This document shows positions 57,769 through 64,000 of a DNA stretch of 64,000 nucleotides, piece after piece. Origin of the DNA: an uncultured Eubacteriales bacterium (lineage in GTDB: Bacteria; Bacillota; Clostridia; Oscillospirales; Acutalibacteraceae); the NCBI GenBank assembly GCA_934477125.1, contig CAKSOL010000002.1, positions 1 to 64,000 of the forward strand. The letters run 5' to 3'. The stretch's first letter is position 1; every line of letters begins with the position of its first letter. Made by a program: the position numbers and the translations under genes. The notes under the pieces were generated by a model that was not told the origin of the DNA, did not search any database, and saw nothing but the letters and a program-made list of their open reading frames with translations.

Positions 57769-58452
57769 ATGAAAAAGCTTAACGGAATACTATGGGGAAT
57801 AGCCCTGATTGCAATAGGCGCAATACTCGCTCTTAATGCTTTTGAAATTATTGCTTTTGATATCTTTTTTAAAGGCTGGTGGACGTTGTTTATTATTGTC
57901 CCGTGTCTTATCGCACTTATAACCGAGAGGGATAAAACCGGAAGTATAATCGGACTTTGCGTAGGCGTTCTTCTTTTGCTGTGCTGCCGCGGTATTCTTA
58001 GCTTTGCAATATTCTGGAAGCTGATTATTCCGATTATAATTGTTCTTATCGGCATAAAAATTATAATAAACAGCCTGATTCCGAATAAAACGGCTGAGTT
58101 CTTCAAGGAAATGCGGGTAAACGGCGGCGAGCTAAAAAGCGGAACGGCAACCTTTTCTGACTTGAATATGGATTTTTCAGGAGAAAACTTTGAAAGCGCA
58201 GCAATGAATGCAACATTCGGCGCTGTTAAATGTGATTTAAGAAACGCTATAATTGAAAAGGATTGCTTTATAAACGCCTCCGCCGTTTTCGGCGGAATAG
58301 ATATTTCAGTTCCGCCGGAGCTGAATGTCAAAGTGCGTTCAAACTCGATTTTCGGCGGTGTATCGGATAAAACCGGCAGGAAAGTTCAGGAGGGAAAGCC
58401 GACGCTTTATATTAACGCCACCTGCGTTTTCGGAGGAATTGAGATTAAATAA
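57769..58452 (+). CDS. LiaF-like / DUF5668 membrane protein
   Basis: This 227-residue protein has an N-terminal multi-helix domain (about four hydrophobic segments between residues 5 and 100) of the DUF5668 type and a C-terminal all-beta domain of the LiaF-like kind. The latter shows FSDLNMDFSGENFESAAMNA, then repeated hydrophobic strands with VFGGIDISVPPELNVKVRSN and IFGGVSDKT, ending VFGGIEIK. LiaF inhibits the LiaS kinase in envelope-stress sensing in Bacillus. No liaR/liaS pair is next to it; the neighbouring two-component system is of the YesM/YesN kind. It is monocistronic with its own promoter and terminator. Confidence 0.85.
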   Translation: MKKLNGILWGIALIAIGAILALNAFEIIAFDIFFKGWWTLFIIVPCLIALITERDKTGSIIGLCVGVLLLLCCRGILSFAIFWKLIIPIIIVLIGIKIIINSLIPNKTAEFFKEMRVNGGELKSGTATFSDLNMDFSGENFESAAMNATFGAVKCDLRNAIIEKDCFINASAVFGGIDISVPPELNVKVRSNSIFGGVSDKTGRKVQEGKPTLYINATCVFGGIEIK

Positions 58453-58469
58453 TATATTCACAAAATGAA

Positions 58470-58508
58470 CCCCATTAAGCCTATGCTTACATAGATTTAA
58501 TGGGGCTT
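58470..58508. terminator. Bidirectional terminator
   Basis: Stem CCCCATTAA (58470-58478) / TTAATGGGG (58497-58505) with an 18-base loop, between the LiaF-like gene and the convergent solute-binding protein gene. The flanking T-content is modest on both sides. Confidence 0.65.
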
Positions 58509-58522
58509 GTGTTTGTTCACAG

Positions 58523-59638
58523 TTACTGAGAACTTAATGCATTTTTTATTATACTGTTTATGCTTTCCGCTGCATCGTCCGACCGCCTGTCCGTTATATA
58601 GGTTATTTTAACTGCGGTTGACGAAAGAACGGAATAAAATTCCCGGAATATTTCGGGCAGCGAATGATTTTTGCAGTTTATTTTTGCAGCGATGGGCATA
58701 TGAGTGTCGGATATGAGACTTAAAAGACTGCTTTCTTCAAATAGCTGACCTATAAAAATTTCCGCTGCCTGTTTATCTGCGTTTTTGGAAACAAATAATG
58801 TGTCTGCCCGAACCGCAAGGTTAATCGTTTCGCCTTTATAGGCTGATATACCGGGCGCAAAAACGAGCTTTGATGAAAGCGGCATATCCTGCTGGATTTT
58901 TATTATATCGAGATAAGAGCATATCCATCCCGCCGCTTTCCCCGATGTAAATTCGGATGACGGGTTATCGCTCTCTCTGATTATTCCGTTTTCAGTCATT
59001 TTCATAAGCCTTTCAAGGCTTTGAGATAACGCCTGATCGGAAAGAACCCCGGCAGAAACCGAGTTTGCCGAGCCGCCGCGGGAAATATAGGTCGGAACAA
59101 TAATCCCCCAGTATATGCTGTCGCTCCGCGAACTGTAAAGTATTGGATTTGATTTTATAAAATCCGATGAAATAGCATCGTCAAATCGACAGGGTACACC
59201 TGCATTTTCCCTAAGATAAGGCAACCGGTCTAGCCATATTCCGTCGGTTTCCAAAAACAGAGGTAAGCCTATAACCTCATCTTCCCGGCGGAATAAAAGT
59301 TCGGGAATAAAATCCGCAATGCCGGTCAGACTGTCAAGTGAAATAAAATGCTCTGCCGTTTTGTCGTCCATACGGTCGGTAATCAGGATATCGGCGGCAT
59401 CTCTGTCCGTAATAAGACTGATATCAATGCCGCTGTAATGCGAATTTAATGTTCGGATAACCCGCTCAAGAGCGTGACCGTAATAGGAGCTGCAACAGAT
59501 TTTCAGCTCTGATTTTATCGTTTCTTCTTTGCTTGTCCTGACCCCGCTGCGAACAGTTTCCTTGCAGCCGCAAAGCAGCAGAGCGGCGGAGCAAACGCAA
59601 ACGATTACTTTTTTAAACATCTTTGCAATATTATTCAT
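58523..59638 (-). CDS. Extracellular solute-binding lipoprotein
   Basis: This 371-residue lipoprotein (signal with LLLCGCKET, lipid Cys about residue 26) has the family 1-type solute-binding fold: an early strand LKICCSSYYGHALERVI, then ADILITDRMDDK, followed by FLETDGIWLDRLPYLRENAG and QALSQSLERLMKMTENG, typical of sugar-binding proteins. No permease or ATPase gene is near. Its ATG 59638 overlaps the response-regulator stop by eight bases, making it the third gene of a kinase-regulator-binding protein operon. It may therefore present a ligand to the kinase or feed a distant permease. Ligand unknown; oligosaccharide is likely from the family. Confidence 0.8.
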   Translation of the reverse strand: MNNIAKMFKKVIVCVCSAALLLCGCKETVRSGVRTSKEETIKSELKICCSSYYGHALERVIRTLNSHYSGIDISLITDRDAADILITDRMDDKTAEHFISLDSLTGIADFIPELLFRREDEVIGLPLFLETDGIWLDRLPYLRENAGVPCRFDDAISSDFIKSNPILYSSRSDSIYWGIIVPTYISRGGSANSVSAGVLSDQALSQSLERLMKMTENGIIRESDNPSSEFTSGKAAGWICSYLDIIKIQQDMPLSSKLVFAPGISAYKGETINLAVRADTLFVSKNADKQAAEIFIGQLFEESSLLSLISDTHMPIAAKINCKNHSLPEIFREFYSVLSSTAVKITYITDRRSDDAAESINSIIKNALSSQ

Positions 59639-60662
59639 TGAGCGTTTCTCCGTTTTTGCGGTATGCAACAGGCTGAAAGCCGGTTTTTTCCTTAAAAATT
59701 CTGCTGAAGTATTTTGTATTGTCGAATCCGACCATATCGCTTATCCGACCTATCGAAAGACTTGTTGAAACAAGCAGCTTTTTTGCCTGCTCAATGCGTA
59801 TATCAAGCAGATATTCGCTGTAATTCTTTCCGGTTTTCTGCTTGAAAACGCGGCTTATATAGCTTGAATTGGAATAAAATTTTTCCCCTAATGAGGTAAG
59901 CGTTATATTCTGCGCGTAGTTCTCCTCAAGGTATCGGACGATTTTCTGTACAAGCTGTGATGAATTATGATTTTCGTATTCCTCAAATGAGCTTTGTACA
60001 TAACCGCTGATAGTCCCAAAAACAGCGTCAATGCTGCTTTCCCGGTCAAATCTCGGCGGAGGAACCGACAGAGCCGAAAGCTGTTCTCTGCATATCCTGA
60101 CAAGCTCGTCGGAAAGCTTTTGGCAAACGGCAAGTATCTCGCCGCGATCAGAAGTTGCCGACCTTAGCCCGCTGAAAATTCCTTTTAATATATCGGTGCT
60201 TTTTTCCGCGTTCTTTTCCTCTATTGCCCGCGTTAGCTCCAATTCGCTGCCGAGCGGGTAGGCGAGGCTCTCTCTGCGGCTCAGCTTTTCCTTTATCCGC
60301 TCAAGGGTATCTTTAAGCTCGTTCGGTGAAACCGGTTTCAGCAGGAAATCGAAAACCCCGATTTTTATGGCCTGCTTTGCATATTCAAATTCATCATATC
60401 CCGTCAGAATAACTATCTCTGCCGCCGGCAGGGATTTTTTTATTTCCGCCGCGAGGGTAATACCGTCGCAAAACGGCATTTTAAGGTCGGTTATAATAAT
60501 GTCGGGAGAAACGGAAAGTATTATCGGCAGAGCGTCGCGCCCGTTTTCCGCCTCTCCTATAACGGCAAAGCCGTTGCCCTCCCAGTCAAGCAGCTTTTTC
60601 ATTCCGCTGCGGATAATGCTTTCATCGTCAACAAGAAAGACCGATAGCTTTTTTTGCGGCAT
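59631..60662 (-). CDS. AraC-type response regulator (YesN-like)
   Basis: This 343-residue protein has a receiver domain with acidic pocket D12/D13, phosphoacceptor D59 in IIITDLKMPFCDG, and the Thr/Lys of ILTGYDEF and LLKPVSP. A linker (about 125-240) precedes the C-terminal AraC-type double HTH (IEQAKKLLVSTSLSIGRIS and then VGFDNTKYFSRIFKEKTG). This is the YesN class, which usually activates polysaccharide-use genes. Start ATG 60662 behind GGAGGGAAAA is used; an in-frame extension to 60812 runs into the kinase. It follows the kinase with one base between. Confidence 0.95.
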   Translation of the reverse strand: MPQKKLSVFLVDDESIIRSGMKKLLDWEGNGFAVIGEAENGRDALPIILSVSPDIIITDLKMPFCDGITLAAEIKKSLPAAEIVILTGYDEFEYAKQAIKIGVFDFLLKPVSPNELKDTLERIKEKLSRRESLAYPLGSELELTRAIEEKNAEKSTDILKGIFSGLRSATSDRGEILAVCQKLSDELVRICREQLSALSVPPPRFDRESSIDAVFGTISGYVQSSFEEYENHNSSQLVQKIVRYLEENYAQNITLTSLGEKFYSNSSYISRVFKQKTGKNYSEYLLDIRIEQAKKLLVSTSLSIGRISDMVGFDNTKYFSRIFKEKTGFQPVAYRKNGETLNE

Positions 60663-60663
60663 T

Positions 60664-62496
60664 TTAATTTTCCCTCCTCGGTTTTTTAAACTGATAGAGT
60701 GAATCGGCGTCGTGAGTAGCCGGAATTGAGAACGATACCGACATTCCCTCGTTTTCCCGGCTTTGCAGAATAAGCCCCTGGTTATCAGAAAAATACAGGC
60801 GCAGCCGCTCATTTACGTTATAAAGCCCTATTCCGCACTCCGAGGGCATATCCCGCCTGCCGAGCCTTTCGGACAAACTCTCAAGCCCCTTTGCGGTCAT
60901 ACCTCTGCCGTTATCCGTTATTGTGAATCCTATAATCCCGCCCGATTTTTTTACGCTGACCGAAATTATAAGCTTATGGGATATGTCCTTAAAACCGTGG
61001 GAAAAACAGTTTTCGAGTATCGGCTGCAAAAGAATTTTCGGCATATAACAGGAAAGCGCGTCCGGGTCGGCGTCATAAATGATTTCAAGCTTTTCCTGCA
61101 ATCTCAGCTTTTGCAGAGAAAGATAATTCTTTATCTGCGTAAGCTCTTCCTTAACCGTAACCGGCTTATCGCTGTTTCGGATATGATATCTGAAAAGCGC
61201 CGAAAGATTTAAAAGAGCCTCGGCAATGTCGTTTTTATCGTCAAGAACCGCCATCATACGTATAGTATCAAGCGAATTATAAAGAAAATGCGGATTTATC
61301 TGACTTTGCAGCATTTGGTATTTTGCCTCGGTTTCCCGCTTTTCCGATTCCGAAACTGCGTATATAAGGTTATTAAGCTCGCCTGCAAGACTGTTGAAAT
61401 TATCAAACAAATCTCCGAATTCATCGTTGCGCGTCTGGGAAATCCTGGTGCTCAGATCGCCGCCGCTCAGCTGTTTCATAGAGAACTGGAGAACTCTTAT
61501 CGGACGGGTGAAATAAAACGAAACCGCAACCGTCATTATTATTATAACCGCCGCGCAGATTAAGCTTAATATAATAAGCCGGTTGAACAGCGTGTCGGCG
61601 CTTGAGGTAACAAAGCTGTAAGGAACCGCTGCAAGCACTGACCAGCCTGTGTCATCAACCGTACTGCTGACCGGCAGATACTTTTTCCCGTTGATATCGG
61701 TTTTCTTAGGAGAGATACCGCTTTTGAAAAGCGCCGCGGCGGCGGCCGCCTGCGCTTCGTCCGTGTCCGTTGAGTAAACAAGCGAGTCGCTGCTGTCAAA
61801 TATATAAAGAACGGTGCCTTTTCCGAAATTTCCGGCGGAGCATATTTTTGATAGCTCCGAAACCGGACATTCCGAAATAACGTAACCGGTGTACCCGTTG
61901 AGCCCGGTACTGTTGTCAAACGAAACGTCGAGATGACGGCAGGCAACAGAAAAAACATCCGCGTCGGCGGAAAATTCATATTTTGAGGTTTTAACGGGCA
62001 GCAGAACCGTATTTCCGGTAGACGCGCGCAGCGGCTCATAATATTTATCGTCGATAGAGAAGGAGGGACGGTCGAATTTGCCGTCGGTATACGATATCGA
62101 CTCTCCGCTGAGAGAGGTTATTATAAGCGAATAAACATCCTCGTTTGTCCGCGCTACCAGCTCAAGCGCCTCACGTGCTTTCTGTTCAAGCTCGGAAACG
62201 GCGGACGGCTCGGTTATAAGCTCGGTGAATTTGTTCCTGAGATATTCCGGAACGGCAGCGGTATTGTCAACCATACGTGTCGTTTGGTCTACTCTCGATA
62301 TATATTCCGAAAATATCATCGCAATCTGCTTTGTCATTTGCGTATATGTCTCTGCGGCTTCCTTTTCGAGAGCGTTGTTGCTTGAACGAACCATAAAAAT
62401 TCCGAATATAATTATCGGAACCATAACCGAGGTCAGAAAGACCGATAAAAGCTTTGTCCGGATTGTAACCCTGCCGGAAAAATTTTGAGCTTTCAT
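60664..62496 (-). CDS. Sensor histidine kinase (YesM-like, His_kinase family)
   Basis: This 610-residue two-helix membrane kinase has membrane segments near residues 15-36 and 300-322, with a large extracytoplasmic (dCache-like) sensor between them (SYTDGKFDRPSFSIDDKYYE region). A HAMP domain follows (FTRPIRVLQFSMKQLSGGDL). The phosphoacceptor helix is QINPHFLYNSLDTIRMM (His of NPHFLYN), and the ATP-binding domain has ILENCFSHGF and ITDNGRGMTAKGLES. This class senses carbohydrates or peptides and pairs with AraC-type regulators. Start ATG 62496 follows GAGAGGTG; a GTG two codons upstream is less likely. It is divergent from the secreted-protein gene. Confidence 0.95.
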   Translation of the reverse strand: MKAQNFSGRVTIRTKLLSVFLTSVMVPIIIFGIFMVRSSNNALEKEAAETYTQMTKQIAMIFSEYISRVDQTTRMVDNTAAVPEYLRNKFTELITEPSAVSELEQKAREALELVARTNEDVYSLIITSLSGESISYTDGKFDRPSFSIDDKYYEPLRASTGNTVLLPVKTSKYEFSADADVFSVACRHLDVSFDNSTGLNGYTGYVISECPVSELSKICSAGNFGKGTVLYIFDSSDSLVYSTDTDEAQAAAAAALFKSGISPKKTDINGKKYLPVSSTVDDTGWSVLAAVPYSFVTSSADTLFNRLIILSLICAAVIIIMTVAVSFYFTRPIRVLQFSMKQLSGGDLSTRISQTRNDEFGDLFDNFNSLAGELNNLIYAVSESEKRETEAKYQMLQSQINPHFLYNSLDTIRMMAVLDDKNDIAEALLNLSALFRYHIRNSDKPVTVKEELTQIKNYLSLQKLRLQEKLEIIYDADPDALSCYMPKILLQPILENCFSHGFKDISHKLIISVSVKKSGGIIGFTITDNGRGMTAKGLESLSERLGRRDMPSECGIGLYNVNERLRLYFSDNQGLILQSRENEGMSVSFSIPATHDADSLYQFKKPRREN

Positions 62497-62607
62497 ATTC
62501 ACCTCTCACTTATTAACGCTTTATTTCGTTCATTATACCTATAATTTGTTAATAAATTGTTACGAAATCAAATATTTGGCACTCTTTGGAACACAGTTTC
62601 AAAAGTA

Positions 62608-62640
62608 GTAAAAAAAAGTAACCTAAATGTAAAAAAAGTG
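62608..62640 (+). promoter_or_regulatory. 21-bp-phased direct repeats in the divergent region
   Basis: GTAAAAAAAAGT (62608-62619) and GTAAAAAAAGTG (62629-62640) are direct repeats with start points 21 bases apart. They lie in the 209-base region between the kinase gene and the divergent secreted-protein gene, about 66 bases before the latter's start. AraC-type regulators bind direct repeats about two helical turns apart, so this is a candidate regulator site. Confidence 0.4.
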
Positions 62641-62705
62641 TGACGACATAAAGTTGTGCTTAATATATAATAATAGTAGCAATTCAAAAAAGGAAGTGTG
62701 TTATT

Positions 62706-64000
62706 TTGACTAAGGAAATCATCGGTTTGAGAAAGAAAGCTATTGCGGTACTGCTGAGCGTTGTTATCGCCTTCGGCAGTCTGCCCATTCTTTCCGCTTT
62801 TGCCGAGCCTGATGAAACTTTTAAGGGCTTTTCGGGATGGACTCTTTCGGAAAAGGATAAATTAACATTTTCCGACGGAATAACCGGATACGCCGCAGAG
62901 ATAACAAAAAATTCGGGAAATGCGGCAACCCTCACATCGGATTTAGTTAAGGTGACAAGCAATAAGAATTACGGGGGGGGGGTATTTGTCAGCTCAGACG
63001 CCGCTGAGGCGGACGCCGAGCTTTCAGTAGCCTTTTTCAGCGACGAAAACGGTAAAAACCCTGTTTCCGATACTGTAATTCTCGATAAAATCACTCCCAC
63101 AGACTCTTTCAGCGAGCTTGCGGGAGATTTCGTCGTGCCCGCAGGAGCAGAATATGCCAGGATTTCGGTTAAGTTAGGCTCAAATGGGAAAGCCGGCGAT
63201 GCTTATAAGGTAGATAACGCATACATATATGTATACAGCACAGCCCTCCCGATTTATCCCGATGAAACCGTTTCGGGGTATGCGTCCGGCGAATGGGCAA
63301 GATACCCGGACGGAAACGGTAAGAAATGGGAAAATACCTCTACCCGGTATATCGAAACGGTTGAGGACGGCTATAACGGCAACGGAGCCTTACATATTGT
63401 AAATACCGGTATCGAGGGTGATATGTGGCTCACGGTGGTTCCGGAAAATGTTCCCGCCGGCGACTATACCGTTTCAATGAAGGTAAAGGGCAGCGTTGCA
63501 GCGGCAGCCCAGACCTTCCGTTTTGCGCCGCTTTCGGGCATTGATGATAGTAAATATAACATTTTCGCCGATAGGCTTAGCTATGACAGCTGGACTGATT
63601 TCTCCTATGACTGTACTCTCGGCGGCGAAAATCGCTTTTTGTTTGCCTTCAGTCAGTATAACGGCGCTTCCGATGTATATATCGATTCGCTAAAGGTCAC
63701 AAATAAGGCGACAGGCGAGGATGTTCTTAAAGGAAAGGGCGATTTCTGCCTGAACGGCGGATACAGCCTTATAACCTCAAACAACCTTATCAAAAACGGA
63801 GATTTTGAAGATATAGTATATACCTATTTATCCCCCGAAAGCTTCAACGGCAATTTCGACGGTGCCGCGGTAAATGAGGAAACGCTCAGCTGGGGAATGG
63901 ATAATAACGCAACAGGCGATACGCTTGAAATTTCGTCTGATTCAGAACACGGCGGAGTTCTTGAAATGACAAAGGGTGCGTCCGCTGCGGCGGGAGCCGG
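62706..64000 (+). CDS. Large secreted protein, likely glycan-active; 3' end beyond window
   Basis: The visible 431 codons start at TTG 62706 (behind AGGAAG at 62691) and stay open to the window's end. A signal peptide spans residues 1-34 (LRKKAIAVLLSVVIAFGSLP, cleavage after AFA). The rest is beta-rich with successive segments of carbohydrate-binding-module character, for example GNGALHIVNTGIEGDMWLTV, VPAGDYTVSMKVKGS and LIKNGDFEDIV, the last the typical beginning of a CBM4/9-type module. A catalytic domain may lie outside. Codons 90-92 are in a run of ten G (62973-62982). It is divergent from a YesM/YesN-type operon, which probably controls it. Alternative starts are poor. Confidence 0.75.
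   Translation, partial: MTKEIIGLRKKAIAVLLSVVIAFGSLPILSAFAEPDETFKGFSGWTLSEKDKLTFSDGITGYAAEITKNSGNAATLTSDLVKVTSNKNYGGGVFVSSDAAEADAELSVAFFSDENGKNPVSDTVILDKITPTDSFSELAGDFVVPAGAEYARISVKLGSNGKAGDAYKVDNAYIYVYSTALPIYPDETVSGYASGEWARYPDGNGKKWENTSTRYIETVEDGYNGNGALHIVNTGIEGDMWLTVVPENVPAGDYTVSMKVKGSVAAAAQTFRFAPLSGIDDSKYNIFADRLSYDSWTDFSYDCTLGGENRFLFAFSQYNGASDVYIDSLKVTNKATGEDVLKGKGDFCLNGGYSLITSNNLIKNGDFEDIVYTYLSPESFNGNFDGAAVNEETLSWGMDNNATGDTLEISSDSEHGGVLEMTKGASAAAGA
62973..62982 (+). repeat. G10 homopolymer in a coding sequence
   Basis: Ten consecutive G inside the secreted-protein gene (Gly90-Gly92 and the first base of Val93). At this length the frame remains open through the window's end; a gain or loss of one base would shift it. 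Such a run is highly unlikely by chance in this composition. Confidence 0.9.

Noticed and set aside
62503..62705. Specific sigma-A promoter for the secreted protein
   Set aside because: TATAAT-like sequences (ATATATAATAAT near 62663) exist but no -35 hexamer sits at 16-18 bases; an activator-dependent promoter is possible but cannot be assigned.
1..64000. tRNA, rRNA or known riboswitch
   Set aside because: None of the intergenic regions contains a recognisable T-loop sequence, rRNA segment or conserved riboswitch core; most gaps are under 100 bases.

Overview
This 64 kb window is almost certainly chromosomal DNA from a Firmicute of class Clostridia, most like the Oscillospiraceae/Ruminococcaceae. 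The support is a PolC-type replicase, a sporulation gene of the YtfJ/GerW family, a meso-DAP type MurE, the gene order pyrH-frr-uppS-cdsA-dxr-rseP-ispG-polC, the order scpA-scpB-DUF2953-ytfJ-DacF-rluB, and consensus sigma-A promoters with strong Shine-Dalgarno sites. Base composition is roughly balanced and TTG and GTG starts are frequent. No rRNA, tRNA, CRISPR array, integrase or transposase gene was seen.

Layout. (1) 1-5.7 kb is an accessory patch of short, poorly conserved genes and relics: the tail of an ABC exporter ATPase, its FtsX-like permease, a decayed cysteine-rich KTR gene with intact promoter and terminator, small DUF proteins, a TfoX-like protein, two acetyltransferases, and a 49-residue minus-strand gene with complete expression signals. 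(2) 6.0-16.4 kb is a plus-strand housekeeping run: site-2 protease, scpAB, DUF2953/YtfJ, a D,D-carboxypeptidase, a pseudouridine synthase, membrane proteins and a cytoplasmic GH78-like rhamnosidase. (3) 16.5-20.1 kb, minus: PFL/ACT pair and glutamine-dependent NAD synthase. (4) 20.3-22.2 kb: GTP-type PEP carboxykinase. (5) 22.2-28.5 kb, minus: a coupled VTC / DUF4956 / Cthe_2159-like lipoprotein operon, an M15 carboxypeptidase and lepA. (6) 28.7-38.7 kb, plus: the pyrH to polC super-operon (nucleotide, translation, isoprenoid and lipid functions, then the replicase). (7) 38.8-41.4 kb, minus: galK and ackA. (8) 41.4-44.8 kb: tmcAL, a DUF4380-like protein and a frameshifted MFS transporter. (9) 44.8-57.6 kb: a short division and cell-wall (dcw) cluster, mraZ to ftsZ. 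(10) 57.7-64 kb: a LiaF-like protein, a minus-strand histidine kinase / AraC response regulator / solute-binding lipoprotein operon, and divergent from it the start of a large secreted protein.

The most notable observation is that PolC has no DEDD 3'-5' exonuclease domain. Its PHP domain runs uninterrupted where other PolC proteins carry the exonuclease, and all nine expected PHP metal ligands are present, including an Asp that I recall as Asn in Bacillus PolC. This suggests a replicase that proofreads through PHP or uses a separate exonuclease. Other points of interest are a G10 homopolymer inside the secreted protein gene (possible phase variation), a 261 bp terminal-inverted-repeat element between ftsW and murG, phased MraZ boxes, a hairpin hiding the ribosome site of the carboxypeptidase gene, and 21-bp-phased repeats upstream of the secreted protein.
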